NCBI GenBank assembly: GCA_032622095.1
Contig: CP136066.1
Location: 190,084,816-190,148,815 of the forward strand
From: Siphonodentalium dalli
Taxonomy: Eukaryota > Mollusca > Scaphopoda > Gadilida > Siphonodentaliidae
Direction of reading: 5' to 3'
Length of the DNA: 64,000 nt
Of the stretch, positions 42,670 to 56,500 are shown piece after piece. The notes under the pieces are model-generated. The model worked only from the letters and a program-made list of their open reading frames with translations. It had not been told where the DNA came from and ran no database searches. The position numbers and the translations under genes were made by a program. Every line of letters begins with the position of its first letter. Position 1 is the stretch's first letter.

Positions 42670-42731
42670 CATCAATGCAAGAACCATTTTACCCCAATTA
42701 TTTCACCTGACAACCTGGAGATGGTCTGATC

Positions 42732-42737
42732 AATAAA
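42732..42737 (+). promoter_or_regulatory. Polyadenylation signal AATAAA of the EML-like gene
   Basis: AATAAA lies 63 bases after the TGA in sequence TGATCAATAAATTGCC. This is a normal distance for a short 3'UTR; a further AATAAA is near 42960. Confidence 0.6.
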
Positions 42738-45103
42738 TTGCCCATAGGCCTATAATCAGGCCTCAAATTAAACCTATAATATAGTAAATGCTTCTTTTTG
42801 TCACGTTCCTGGGATCGAAATGTATGTCGTGAATACATCAATATCCATGTACATATACGTCATATACCGACAATTTATGCTTCGAAAAGAAAATAGTTAT
42901 ATGAAGTTATGGGATGCTCTTTTCGTGTTCCGGGGATCCACATTTAATCGATATAAATGAAATAAATACATAACGTGATGTAAATTTCGTAAACCGATTT
43001 GAAAATTCTGAAAAGATATTAGACGAACGCTCTTTATTCTAACCGTATTCGGATATCACTAAGAAATGACGCTCTTTATCGTTATTAGCTGTAGAGATTA
43101 CACTATTATATCCCGTAGGCCTATACTATTCGATTGATAGTAGGATGTAATGTCGTTTCAGCAACAAGACCATATCACGACGAGTTCGGCACGTCTCTGG
43201 TATCGATCAACATAGTTTGTAGTGGATAAAAATAACAAGAACATAACCTTTCGAAATTGATTTTAAAAAGTTATTCACAAAAAGTTATATATCGCGATAC
43301 TAGTCACAAATTAAATGGAACAATTCATTTTGTCGAGATTGCACAGATACGTCAAATGCAAATGAGCCCCATCATTAATATATATACTTGCTATTGAAAA
43401 AGCCTGGTATGTTCACTGTACACTTTGGCTGGAAGATACGCAAATTTAGTCTTTACAAGCAGATGAGTACGAACAAAACGAAAAACAGCTTTAAAAGGCT
43501 CTTGCTCTGGTCCTTTCTAAAGACATCATACTTCAGCCAGACTCTGCACCTATGATAAAGTAATATTAAGCCCAGTACATGGTACTCTTTAAACTATCTC
43601 TGGTACAACCGTCATATATGCACATATTGCGATTTGATTGGATACACCATTGCGTTATTTCATTTCAAAATAGTCTGCTGTTGCTGCTGCTGCTTAGTCT
43701 GACGAATACATATGTATGTGTGTGTTATGTACTTCAATGTGCATGCCATATGCATGTGTGTGTTATGTACTTAATGTGCACGGGAAAGACTGAATGATAT
43801 TATTACAAGTAACACTGCAAAGAAAAACTGGGTGCGGGTACGTGACTCTTATGTCATACAGGAACAAAGAGCTTATTAATTTGCTCCTGTTAAGGCAGAA
43901 ATAAAGAGAATTGTTTTTTTTTTCTCTGCAGTTGGGGTGGGGATCAGAACTGTTCCTCATCTGATTTGAGAGAACTTCACAAATGTCTAAATAATTTCTA
44001 TATAAAAAAATAATGAGATCAAACCCGTGAGTCATTTCCTGGGGCGTTTTGATGGCCAGACATTGACTATTAAAGTAGACAATTTTCATCAGATTTTGTA
44101 TCTTGCTCGGGCGCCCTCGAAGTCCAAAGATCGCCTACGATATGAACGTTATATAGTTTACTTGTAATTTAACAGCGAATATTGACGAGAGCGCATTCTT
44201 ATTCCTGTTATCGTGGCCGTTCTCGTATTATGAGTGTTACGGATGCTGTTTATTCAACTGTATTGTAAATATATTTTTGTTTTGTTTTATTCAAAGTAAC
44301 CGAAAATTTGGCTATAGGAACTAACTAATTTGGTGACAAATATCATGGGATATCTTTATGATCCAGGCTGTACAGTTATCAGTTTTGAATTGATGCACCA
44401 GGGTTATGTACGCATTAGATCTTTCAGGTCAAGAATTGGGTGTGGTCAGTCTGCTCTCGTGGAAATAAGCTTATATAGTGAACGTATTTCATGGGACTGA
44501 ATTGTGGGTATTATTTAATATCATATATGGGCCTAACGCTGGTTATTAAAACAGCCCTATATGGGATTAAATCAATATGAAATAAGTGCTTATTTTCACG
44601 AGAACGGGCTGGAAAATAACACGAATAAACCAACTCACGATTTGCCAGATGTACGCTCTGTATTATGTGTTTCACTGTGGACCGCGCCATTCAATGGAAC
44701 GCTCAGTATGGGCTTATTTCAGATGCAATTAAGTCCAACATTAACCTATGTGAATATTTCTGTCCAATATGAACCTATATGCACGAGGATATATTGGTGT
44801 GGCAGATAATAAAAAGCCATGCAAAGCATGTGATAATTTATAAGTGGAATCCTTCGTTGAATATGATCTCCCCAAATTGACGGTAATATTAGGGACAAGA
44901 ACCAACGTCACAATTCAAGCTTCTAATCCAAATCGCTTTTTAAAAAACGTATACAAACGTTTTTCTGACACGATTAACTAATACATGAGCTGTGTACATT
45001 CACAAATAGACACTGTAGCTCAACTTTGGGAGGTGTTAATTTTATTATGAGCAGTCAATATAATGATAAAGAAGAAGGAAAGTTCCAGAAAAGAGATTGT
45101 ACT
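42738..45103. other. Intergenic, no gene seen
   Basis: Sequence downstream of the EML-like gene. It has a weak match to the 183-370 repeat near 43150, a short CTG run at 43676-43696 and a duplicated TGTGTGTTATGTACTT motif (about 43717, 43756). The frames at 43579, 43763 (minus) and 44561 have no recognisable domain. Confidence 0.5.
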
Positions 45104-45740
45104 GTATTGTGCACCTGATACAGACCAATGTTACTCTGTAGTAATACAAAACTATTAGTTAAAATTCCTCAGTGATATAGGGTATGTAGCATGCCACGCC
45201 AGCCGTTGAGGCATGCCACATGTTCTTTGACAAGCTAAAATCGTAACATTGCCACAGGGTAATAACTCTATAAATGTATATTTACGAAATAACGGCGATT
45301 TGTATTAGAAATAACAACACCACAATAGATCAACTGTGGTGAAATATAAGTAAAATTCTTCTCTTGGGCGGGTGGGCTTGGGGCAGGTTTGGGGTACGCT
45401 CTTTAAAAAACTTCTCCAAATATGCCCGTTATTTCGTCAAAAACACTTCTTCAAATATCTCCGTTATTTAGTTAATAAAAATAATTTCTTATTTCATAAT
45501 TCGCGCTATTTCGTCATTTCGATGCATTTTTTATTCCGCAATTTCGCTGTATTTTCCTATTTCGCTTTTTCGTGGTATTTCATATTTCGATAATTCGCTA
45601 TATTTGACATATTATGGGATATTGGCATGCCTCAACGGCTGGCGTGGCATGCCACATACCCTTTATCACTGAGGAATTTTAACTAATAGTTTTGTATTAC
45701 TACAGAGTAACATTGGTCTGTATCAGGTGGTATTGTGTAT
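45104..45740. mobile_element. 640-bp MITE with ~110-bp inverted ends
   Basis: Left arm CACCTGATACAGACCAATGT, TACTCTGTAGTAATACAAAA, TTAAAATTCCTCAGTGATA and GCATGCCACGCCAGCCGTTG. The right arm (about 45625-45735) is its near-perfect inverse. The arms contain an inner palindrome on GGCATGCC. The centre has TTTCG-rich repeats and no ORF with motifs. Confidence 0.85.
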
Positions 45741-45779
45741 ATGAAATTATTTTCATTTCAAAGTTAAACATTTCTTAAA

Positions 45780-47108
45780 TAAATGTGTACTGCAGGATGT
45801 GCCGATAGATTCAAAAGTGAAATCCAAGATGGCTGCTGGTGGCCATTTTTTTTTTATAAAAACGAATTTCGGAAAAAATGGATAGCTCCCATATTGAGGT
45901 CACCCCGAAGATTTATATGAAGATTGGTGACGATGGATGAGGAATGTGCCGAAGGATTTTGTCATGAAAAGAGTCAAATGAGGGTGCCGATGGTTCAAAT
46001 TTAAAATTTGACTGCTGGCGGTCATGTTTCTCAACGAAATTCGGAAAATAAATATGATGACTCCCATCTATTGGACACCCAACAGATCCATAGGAAGATT
46101 GGTAACGATTGTATGAATGATACGGTCTGTATATGGTGTGCCAAAGGCTGTAAGTCGTGCAAAGAGTAAAATCCAAAATGGCTGCCGGCCGCCATGTTTT
46201 TCAACGACATTAGGAAAAATCGATAGCTCCGATCTAGAGGTGATCCTAAATATGCCTGAATATTTTCAAAATATATTTTTCCGTCAAATCCGGTCTGCAT
46301 GCCAATGTATTAAAATTTGAAATCCAAGATGGCTGCTAGCGGCCATTTTTTTTAAACGAATTTCGGGTAAAATCGATAGCGTTCATCTAGAGGTCACCCT
46401 GAAGATCCATATGGAGTTTGGTGATGATCGGTCGAGGGATGTGGTTTGTAAGATATGCCAATGGATTAAAATACAAGATGGATGCTGGTGGCCATGTTTT
46501 AGTCAGATAAATGCGGGCTGCATGGTGTGCCGATGGATTCAAATTTGAAATCCAAGATGGCTTCTAGCGTCAATGTTTTTTAACGAATTTTGGAAATAGT
46601 CGATGGCTCCCTTCTAGAGGTCACCCGGAAGTTCTTGTGAAGTTTGGTGTCGAGGGATGTGTCCTGTAGGGTGTGCCGAAGGATTAAATTTTGTCACGCA
46701 GAGTAAAAATCCAAGATATCCGCTTTTTTTTACGAATTTCTGGGAAAATCGATGACTCCCATTTAGAGGTCACCTTGACGATCCACATAGTTTGGTGATG
46801 ATCGGACGATGGATGTGGTCTGTATGGTGTGCCAAAGGATTTCGTCATGCAAAGAGTAAAATAAATACAAGGTGGCTGCTGGCGGTCATGTTTTTCTTCT
46901 GAAATCGTTCAAATTCGATAGCTCCCATCTATAGATGTGACCCAAAACATGCCTGTAAATTTTCAAAACATTTCTCAAATGAATGCGGACTGCAGGGTGC
47001 GCCGATGGTTTTAAATTTGAAATTAAAAATGGCTACTGGCGGCCATGGTTTTAAATTCGGATGTAATCGATGGCCCCATTCAGATGTCACCCCGAAGATC
47101 CATATATA
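45780..47108 (+). repeat. Degenerate array around CCAAGATGGCTGCTGGCGGCCATG
   Basis: About eight units of 75-180 bp. Each has TTGAAATCCAAGATGGCTGC, GGCCATGTTTTT, AACGAATTTCGG, ATCGATAGCTCCCATCTAGA, GGTCACCCCGAAGATCCATA and GGTGTGCCGATGGATTC in order. Units have diverged 10-30 percent by eye. A single block also sits in the poly(G) element at 35101. Confidence 0.8.
46982..47053 (+). repeat. 72-bp direct repeat, left copy flanking a LINE fragment
   Basis: Starts AATGCGGACTGCAGGGTGCG and ends GCGGCCATGGTTTTAA. The copy at 48044-48115 has one mismatch, a much closer match than any other unit of the array. The LINE fragment lies between them. Confidence 0.7.
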
Positions 47109-48043
47109 TTTATTGTATGCCTCCAATGTGGAGAAGAATATTTATAAAACATGGTTATCATATATACATGATTGTCACAACAAATTAGATGTATACACAA
47201 GAAGTGCATTATGCGTTAAGATCGTTTTGATTTTCCGAGAATGCAACGACACACGATGAACAGGTAGTAGGACGAGTCAAGAATAATGTGGTGCATGTCT
47301 TGAATTACCACGTCGGGAGGCGTCATGACCACAGTTCCAAGCAAGAAGGCACATAGGATGGAGTCATCAATCGCGTCAAGGTAGAGGTATGTTGTCACTC
47401 CATATTTATTCAGTATGTGGTCCAAGTAGCTATTCCGAAGGTTTACCATGTGGTCTGAGATACAATAACGTATCGCGTGAAGAAGCTCATTGTCATAATT
47501 TTTAAAACAAGCATGACACACGGTATTATTTACATACGAAGTTTTGTTTAGCAGTAGTGCAAGATTCTTCAATTGTTCGCCATAATCAGGGTATTTCGCA
47601 GTAGAGATCATAGGCTCCAACTTGTTAAAGGGTCGTTGTGTATTTTATGGAAGATGTTAAGGCTAGCATCTCCCGAAACTGAAGCCGACCACTGTTGCAC
47701 ATATGTTTGCCAAACTGCATGCTGAAATATCGTTTTCCATGAAGACTTTGAGGGAAAGGTACCATTTTTCACGAATGAGTCGAGGTAAGAATAAAGGCCA
47801 TAGATTTGCAATATCTCAATGATGTCTGGTACGAAGCCTGTAGTCCTGCGATCGAACAGCGTAAGTTGGAATAGTTTCAGTAGGAATATTCGGAGGGGTG
47901 TCTGGCGATCCTGTGGTAGGTGAATTAAATTATATAGAAATGCAAGTTTCTTCAAATGTATTTCCCTCTCAAGTGGCAGGAGACCAAGCAGACTCAGCGA
48001 AATAGTAGTCGGTGTGCGCGATGGAAGAAACTGAATATGTTTT
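47109..48043 (-). pseudogene. LINE 3' fragment: C-terminal domain and tail
   Basis: Two minus-strand frames (47955-47608 and 47620-47216) overlap by a frameshift near 47615. The first has a helical segment (GLYSYLDSFVKNGTFPSKSS) that aligns with SQYLENFSNSGLFPTKSE in the LINE at 15-17 kb. The second has the Cys/His domain TVCHACF...AIRYC. The 3' end has a CTCC...GGAG hairpin (+47121-47133), AATAAA (complement of 47109-47114) and an AT tail. Confidence 0.78.
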
Positions 48044-48115
48044 AATGCGGACTGCAGGGTGCGCCGATGGTTTTAAATTTGAAATTAAAAATGGCTACTG
48101 GCGGCCATGGGTTTA
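48044..48115 (+). repeat. 72-bp direct repeat, right copy
   Basis: Abuts the 5' truncation point of the LINE fragment. Beyond 48115 it diverges abruptly from the left copy, so a simple full-length target duplication would need a later deletion here. Confidence 0.65.
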
Positions 48116-50236
48116 ATGACATCCGACACCAACCTATGGCAATAGTGCAAAAAGAGTTTAGATAAAAAATCAGTAATCGTTAGCTGCTTATAGAATGCAG
48201 GTGATTTGTACAACACACATTTGCCCGAAATTAAGCTACAGATATCGAACAATAATCAATCACGCAACCGCTCGTGTGATTTAAAAGGAGTAACTCTAGC
48301 TACATATACTTTTTCTGCAATTCCGAATGTGAGCACTTATCACTCACAAGTGTGTGACAGATAGCTATTTGCCTGAAAATAGCCTGGCCAATTTGTCAGT
48401 GTGTTTTTGTGAAAGTAGCTTGAAGTACGCCCAAAACAGTAATTCACATTTTGCATGTAAGATAGATGTATCCCTCTTGGTTAAGTCCAAGTTTCCTTCT
48501 TCAAACAGAACGGCGCTGTTACAAGAAACAATCCAAACTCCAGACAGAGTTATCCCCCATCGCTCCGCTGAGGTACCACTGCCACAAGGACATTTGGTAC
48601 GGATTTCTGGCATGATCTTAGTTCTTATGTTTTAGGATTAAAATTGCCAATGTGGCTCAGTTCATATTGTTCTTATCAATACCGAAAGAATTACCATTAT
48701 TGCAACTTGTGGTGGTCAAAATAAGATAATAGGTGACTAAATATAGTTCCGACGATACGTAAAAATAGATGCATCGGTCCGCAAAGTACCATCCTTGTGG
48801 CAGTGATCTATCGCAATGATAACGGAGAGGGCGCTGCATGGAGTTTGGAAACAATCGCGTAAAGACTGATGCATAGGGCAGAACAATCATATTACCACAA
48901 TATAGTTTGAACCATTTATCGAAATTTGTAGTATGTCTTTGTGCAAATTCCGATCCAATACTACAGGGACCAATACATAGCAACGACACATTGAGACAAT
49001 ACGGATGTAATGATCGAGACATTTTAACTTCGGGCGCTCTCATCGGCCAACGGTCGAATGATGCACGATCACCAGACGTTCTCGCATATCGATAAAGATG
49101 GACCATAGCTCTCCGTAAATGAAACTATCTGGCGACAGCATGCATTAGTAGCTTACATCGCCTCAAGTTTGAAAGTTAGAAGTTCTCGACCCAAACCTCC
49201 CTAAAACTAGCTGGATTTACACTGAACTGAGGTGTTGTCACATTTAAACCTGCTTGATGTGATGGATATGCCTGCTTTGTAACTATTTCTTTCTCTTTAT
49301 ATATATGGTATTCTAGCCAAATGCTCCCTTTGCACCGAAGTGTTTTAACCCTTTCTATACTAAATACTCATTGTGGAGTAGTTCCCTTAAGAAATGTTCA
49401 GATAATAAGTTCAACAAACGACCGTTGGTGGAACTTATTATCTAATCATCTCCCGACAGTGAATATGATTCCATCTGAACTTCTAGTGTATCTTTGTCTG
49501 TCTGTCGTCTGCTCATTTTTCTAGAACACCCCTAAAAATTAATAATATACCATTCCAATATATACAATTTTAACTGACTAGGAGAATCTATTTAGTATAT
49601 AAAGGTTTAACCGGGATTGGTAAAGTTGACAGAGACATGTCAAGTTATGAATTAGTATAAATAACATAATTTATTAGAAGCAATAACATGATTAACTTTG
49701 CGGAAGCGATGCTTATATTGCGATGACATCAGTTCGACAAAGCTATAACATAAGGTCGACGGGCTTCTAATAAGTCGTATAACCGAAAATCAAATTGTAG
49801 AGGAGACAAAAAACTAAAAATCTCTGGAATTAACTGTGTCAACTACTAATGCCTTGGAATTATGGCATTTTTATACCAGTTGCTGCATAAGAAACACTTT
49901 CATATTGAGGTATTTCTCGGTTGGTGAAAAACAGTTATTTCATGCGATTATACGACGTTATGGAAGTGAAAAATAAAAAAGTCATGGGGTACGTACGCCA
50001 TCTTAATTTTTAACATTGTCTGTCGTTTAGATTAGTCTTTGTCATTCAGGAGGTGAAGAGAACGTACTCCATTCACTCCCCTTCAAAACAAGTTTCGAAA
50101 ATATGACATTACTTGCAAATGGGTATGTATGTGCCCTTAATGTCTTATGTAGTCGTATTCGTTGTTTAAAAAAAATAGTTTTCGCGCCAAACGGGCGTTA
50201 ATGACATTTTAGAAGCCCACAGTCGAGAACGAGCAT
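48116..50236. other. Intergenic, one unassigned 149-codon frame
   Basis: Contains a minus-strand open frame (49106-48657, beginning MVHLYRYARTSGDRASF) with no family I recognise and no splice or codon-bias support, and an overlapping plus frame at 48354-48635. Bases 49300-49620 match dispersed repeats (AACTTATTATCTAATCATCT, TTTTAACTGACTAGGAGAAT). The 3'UTR of the KASH gene must occupy the upper end, but no clear minus-strand AATAAA was found near it. Confidence 0.45.
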
Positions 50237-50510
50237 TTACACAGGCGGCGATCCACTCGGATAGTCCAACATCAAGTTGAAAGAGTTCCGGTAGCTGTTC
50301 TTATAGTAACACCAACTGTTCTCACACTCACACCACGCAGGAATGAGAATGAATGCGATGAAAAGGAGTAACAGCAACAACAGGTATATTGGCAGTAGAA
50401 AAGCACATAGTTTACAGCACGGGGAAAACCCTTCTGGTGAATCAGAATCTGATGGCGATGCTGCTGCGACCGGTGCGCCGGCAACTGGAGTGATTGGTTC
50501 TGTTTCAAAC
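50237..50510 (-). CDS. KASH gene exon 4: transmembrane helix and KASH tail
   Basis: Acceptor CTTCTATTCAG|G, phase 2 in, stop TAA at 50239-50237. A Pro/Ala/Ser/Asp linker ends in CCKLC. The membrane span contains seven consecutive Leu (IYLLLLLLLFIAFILI). The luminal tail CYYKNSYRNSFNLMLDYP ends SGSPPV. Aligned without gaps to the nesprin tail, it keeps the Cys 24 residues from the end (which can bond to SUN), Ser-Phe, Met-Leu, Tyr, Gly and Pro-Pro. Confidence 0.93.
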
Positions 50511-53500
50511 CTGAATAGAAGAAAAACAGAAATCAAGATCGGTTAAAGATGCATAATCAGAATTAACGCTCCTAAATTGCTATTTTTTTGCCTCCCGGGG
50601 TAAACAAAATATTTTATTTAGCAATTTTAGAGTCGAGGAACCCACCCATCAAACCTCAGAGTGATCAGATATCGATTTTTGAATTCTGTTATTTTTCACC
50701 ACCTGGATATTTGGCGGCCTGGAAAACTTCGACGAGCCGACGGACATACTCTCGATACCAAATTGCGTTGAACAAAATGTTTTGATATATAACACGTTAT
50801 CGAAAATTCTATACTGGAGTTGACAGTGGTTAGCATTATTTTTTGGTAATTAATCAATTCTGATAACTAAAGCGTCTTTTGGAGAAATGTTCTTGTTGTT
50901 GGAATCGAGAACCATCGAATCGATTGTGTACCTTTATGAAAACCTCATTAAAGGTGTAGCGACAAGGCGGCACACATTGCATTGATGGGCTTGGGAAGCA
51001 TTTAATATTCATATAGATTTATTCTGACCAATACCAAGGACAACATATTGTCAAATGCCCCAAATTACAAAATGTATTGATCACATTCACAATACATGGC
51101 ATTGGCAGTAATAAGCTAGATCATATCGACAAATTAATACGAAATCAACCCGATAGAGATTAATGCGTTTTTAAATACCTACTTGAAGAAAGAACCATAA
51201 AGATTGTAATCACAACGTTCATTTGAACAATAAAATACAATTTTATCACCGTTTTTTTTTCATTTTGGGATTTGAGTGCCCTTGTTTGAACATGTTGGTC
51301 ACACTCTACAACTTACTTTTGGCTGAGGATAGTGAATAGCCCACAAATGTAGGTCCACTTTGGTTCTAGTTCCTCCACTAAGTTCTTGAGTGAGTTATAC
51401 TGGTCCTCTGTCCGACACACCTCTTTATCTTGCATTAGCACCCTGCATAGGTTGAATGTATGGCACACGTGGTCGGTGTAACGTTTGATTTCGTCATATA
51501 GATCCTGAAATACCAAGAAAAATATTCAATGTCACGTTGTATCCGAAATGTGTATCGGGATAGGGATTTCGCAATGCTAATGCAATGTGAGATGTTGACC
51601 TCATTCAAATCACACCTCGTGAATAGATAAACGTTTGTTCAGACATGTGAATATTTTGACTGATCGATGCAGCGATACAGTTTCATAGATAGCAATACAC
51701 GATTTCATGGGTTTACAGGAGAGCTGAAATATTGGATTTTTAAATATATAGGGTTTTATCAGGTCAGTTTGGACTTTGTTATTCATGGGAGTACTATTTT
51801 GATTGCTTCATGGTACTCAATCCGATCAGACGCTCCTAAATTGCTATTTCTTTGTCTTCGGGGGTTAAAAATATATGATTCGAGTCGAGGAACCCACCCA
51901 TCAAAGCTCAGAGTGATCATATATCGATTTTTGAAGTTTGTTATTTCTCGATATGTGTAATAATATGTGGTCGAGAAACTCGTGATCAAACGGAGGGTCT
52001 CGGACAAAATTTCGGATGAAAATGGATAACTCTAAAATAAAGTGGTTAATACGGTCAAATTTCGTGATAATACGGCCATATTTTGTTGAACAAAATGTTG
52101 ATAAATGACAATTTTTGGGGGAAATTTGATACCATGGTTGACAGTGGTTAGCATTATTTTGTTGCAATAAATCGATTCTGATAACTAAATGGTATTTCGA
52201 AGAAATTGTGTTGTTGTTGTTGTATCTTGATGGTATGGGGACCGTCTGATCGATTGAGTACCTTTAATTATTGTATAAAGGTACCATAGTTTACAAAATG
52301 GGATGATGTTTGAATACGAAGTATTTTTTTCGTATCTGGTGTGGGCCAACTCTGTATGGTACTCAACCGGAAAAAGAACCAGAGTTCTCTCACTTGAAGA
52401 CAGTCATCTGTTACAGTCATCTGTACTTCTAAGATAACATTTCAAAATTGATACGATAATGTTTCTTTATTTTTTAATATATCTGACATATATCTGGGTT
52501 ATATTAGCTCATAATGTGATCATATACTGACATTCGCTCTGCCGTGGTTAGCTATTGGGGGGGGGGCGAAGATCGCCAATGTTGGCCAAACAATGGTTTA
52601 GAAGTGAGAGTTACATATAGTAGTCAATCCAAGGGAGATAATTCAACTTGTGACGTGACAATCCAGTATCATTAGATTCCAAAAACGTGTTATATATCAC
52701 CATTTTGTTGAACGCAAATTTGTATCGAGAGTATGTCGGTCGGCTCGTCCAATATTTGTCGAATATTTGCTAGGCCGCCAACTATTCCAGGTGGTGAAAA
52801 ATAACATATTTCAGAAATCGATATATGATAACTCTGAGATTTGATGGGTGGATTCCTCGACTCGAATCAAATATTTTGTTTACCCCCTAAGCCAAAGAAA
52901 TAGTAATTCAGACGCGTTAATTCGGATTATGCACCTTTAAATATGGAGTAATCATGAAAATATGCCGGAACATCCAACAATATTCACCCAGACAATGCAA
53001 ACAACTGCAAATGCCAGATGCGCCTGTAATTAATTATGTCACAGTTGTTGGATATAGCTACATGTAGATGCGAACAGAACCACATCAATTTGAAGTATTC
53101 AGGATGCTTGGTCAAACAGCTCACCTAACAACAGGTACCACATAGAATACATGTGGTAAGATAAACTTATATTGTGGAAATCAATGGGGTTGAAAACTAC
53201 ACCTTGGCTTCCGTGGTGTTATTTCCGTACCTTCTGATGTTTTAATTTGACGGATTCCTCGTATTGATTGCAGTCGTGGTAATCCAGAGACGACGGGACT
53301 TCCACTTCCATTCGCTGCAGCCATTTCCGTATATTAGATATGCTGTAAGCTGCGTACTGTAACGTCAACACCTTCTTCATAAGGCCCCGCAACTCACTGT
53401 AACAAATACAAATCAAGATAAACATGAAGCTTCGCTGGAGCCATTTACCTATTAGATAGGCTGTAACAAAGTCAGCACCTTCGGAACTCGCTGGAATATA

Positions 53501-56500
53501 TATAATTATGGAATTGTGCAGCAGCCATTTACATGCATTAGAAATGTTGTAAGATAAGATAAGATTTAAAGCAAAATACACCCAATGGGCAGTTGCACAT
53601 ACAATAAATACAACATATATCAACATAAAGAATAATTTAACATGAGTAATCACGTATAATATGCATATACTTTCTTGAATTTACTGTCATAAAATCTCAC
53701 TTATACTTGCTAGCTTTTGTTAGATATATGTACGAATGGTGAAGAAAGACTGGATCATGTCGCATATAACGTTAACGGTTGCAATTTGTTCATTCTGCAT
53801 AATTTCTCTTAATTTGTCATTTCTAAGAAATGAGGGAACGTTGCAATTATATCCTTCACACAAGTTTCACGAATACTTTCGTTGGCCTGACATTCTAAGA
53901 TGAAGTGATATTCCGACACAATTTGTTTTGAATTACACGCAGAACACAATCTTTCTCTCACATGTTTTGGGGCTGTTTGTGCCTCCCTTTTCGATTTATA
54001 AGTCGATGATTACTGATTCTCAAACTTGTGAATATAATTCTCGCTTTGACAGATCGCGCATTGACAATGCATGGTTCAATTTCATACTTTGACTTGAATA
54101 AACTATACCCTCGTATTTTATTTCCACTGATCGGTTTTCTTTTCGGCGTGATTTACATTATAAAATTGCATCAAATTGTCTGATTTCAGTTTATCCACCA
54201 GGGCGCGCTTTTGTATCCCTTGGAATCTCCGGCGGTCTGAAATATCAACGCCGTATTTTCAATATAATTCATTGCATAATGAAATAGAAGGGTCTCTATA
54301 CGTGATTCTATGTACGCATCATGTACCAAGCACCCACTTGAAAGGTTCGATTTTTTTTCATATATCTAAATTGTTGAGTAATCGCATCATGCATAACTGG
54401 AAATCTGTCCAATTCTGCGTGGACGGCATGATTCGTATAGCATTTCGGTTAACACCTAATGTTGTTTTGCAAAACCTCAAATGGACTTGTTCACTTGGTA
54501 TTGTATCTGAGTGAAGAATATGGGTTTCTCCTGCCCATATCTCACATCAGTATAACATTTATCGGTTTTATTAATTTGTCGAACAATTTGCATTTAGTTG
54601 GAATAGAAAGATTCATCTTTGAAGGAACAGACTGGTTTAAAAAGAACATTGTTTTGGTGACTTTCCCGTTTGTATATATATAAGTTCTTGTGATTTTGCC
54701 ATTAAACCAGTCGATGTGAATTTTATCCCGAGATATGGATACTCTGAAAATAATACAAACGATTTGGCATTTATATTGAAAATTGGTTCACGTTTAGTTC
54801 TCTTTGACATAAAAACCACACATTTTGATTTGCTTGAATTAACTATACGAGCAGTTTATTGGGGTATATATTTCTCTAACTTTTCAAGACAAGTATTAAG
54901 TAATATTAATTGGATCGCAGCCGGATACATCAAATGAACATTTAATGTCACAAATTAAGATTTTGAACAATGTAGGCGAAAATGAGCAACCTTCTTTAAC
55001 TCCAATCGTGGACATTTGCGGTGGTCCAATTCATGCACCCGTTTTACTTGAATATTACTGGATTGATACATGGACTGACTGATTGATTTTACCTTTTATA
55101 TACCATTGCTATGTAATTTTTGAAACATCAACGACCTATCTACTGAATCGAAAGCTTTTTGAAAATCGATAAAAGCATAAATTGGCTTCTTCTTCTGTTT
55201 ATATTTATTTATACAAGTCTTTAAAACATAAGCGCTGTCAATCGTACATCGATTCTTTCTAAAACCAAAATTATTGTCACTGATGAGACCATGTGTTTCC
55301 AAATACAATGTAGTCGTTTATTCGGTTATTTATAACTTTGTTGAAAAGTTTCCCCGAGACCATTACTGAGCGGAATTGGTCGATAGTTATTTGGGTCCTG
55401 CCTTATAAAGCGTCTTAATGAGTGACACATTCCAGCTGTCCGGATAATGACCAGAGTTTAATACCTGGTTAAATAATTTTACTACTTCGTCTATTGTCGT
55501 GGGAACAACAAATTTAAGCAATTCGTTCGAGAAATTTTCATATCCAGGTGATTTTCTGTTTTAAGTAGTTTAACGCAATTAAAACCACATGGCGGTTTGC
55601 ACTCCCAAGTACAAATAATATTATGAGCTTTTGAATTTTTCGCGGTATCGAAATAGGTCGATAAATTTCTTAACTACCTTTCTACGAGCATTCTGAAACC
55701 CAAAAAGACGCATTGAAGTAATGAAAATGCAACTATGAACATGGTGTTTGGGTCCCAAACAAAAAACAGCCATTTGCACATGGAAAGAAAAACAACGGTC
55801 CGTGTTATTCTGTGTACCAATAAAGAGCGTTTGTCTGACTTCAGACGAATAATTGAGAACGGCTGGAAAATGGCTGTGACTTTGGCAAGTGTTTTTTCAA
55901 AGCATATGAATTCGGCATATCAACATGTTGTATACCCGTCCCTCCAACTTGGAGGGACAGGTATACAACATGTTGATATGCCGGGCTCCAACTTACGTAG
56001 AAAACATTTGGAGGTTCGAATGAGCCATGTCCGTTTAATTATTTCACTGGCTTCGATATCACTCCCATCAATTTTTGTTGTTGTGGAATTCGAATATATT
56101 TTCTTATTTGCAGAAACGTTATCTGGACAGAGTATCTTTTTGAAAAAGTCCACACTTTCGTCTGGATGCAAGTAATTGGTTTCATCATGTTTATTTCTAA
56201 ATTCTTTTATCATTCGTCAATACTCGGAAGGGTCTGTGCCCTCCATTTTGTCTAGTGATTCTGCTAACCCATGGAAGTACATTTTTGATTTGTTCTTTGT
56301 TTCTTTCTTATATGCTTTTTTGGATGAGATTTTTTTTTTACCCCTAACTGTTGCATCGGTTGGGATTTACTTCATTTCACGACACGCGTTTGTCATTTCA
56401 TGTTTTAATTGCTTGCATCGCTTATCAAACCATTTTCTTGTCTTCTGCTGCCTTTAAACTTATTATTTCTAATCTGGGCATATTTAGCGTTGATAGATGC

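Noticed and set aside
45372-45593. Phe-rich frame in the 45-kb MITE
   Set aside because: It translates TTTCG/TTTCA repeats in the centre of an inverted-repeat element.
48657-49106. 149-codon minus-strand frame as a gene
   Set aside because: No recognisable domain, odd composition, and no splice or start context. It is listed only within the intergenic entry.
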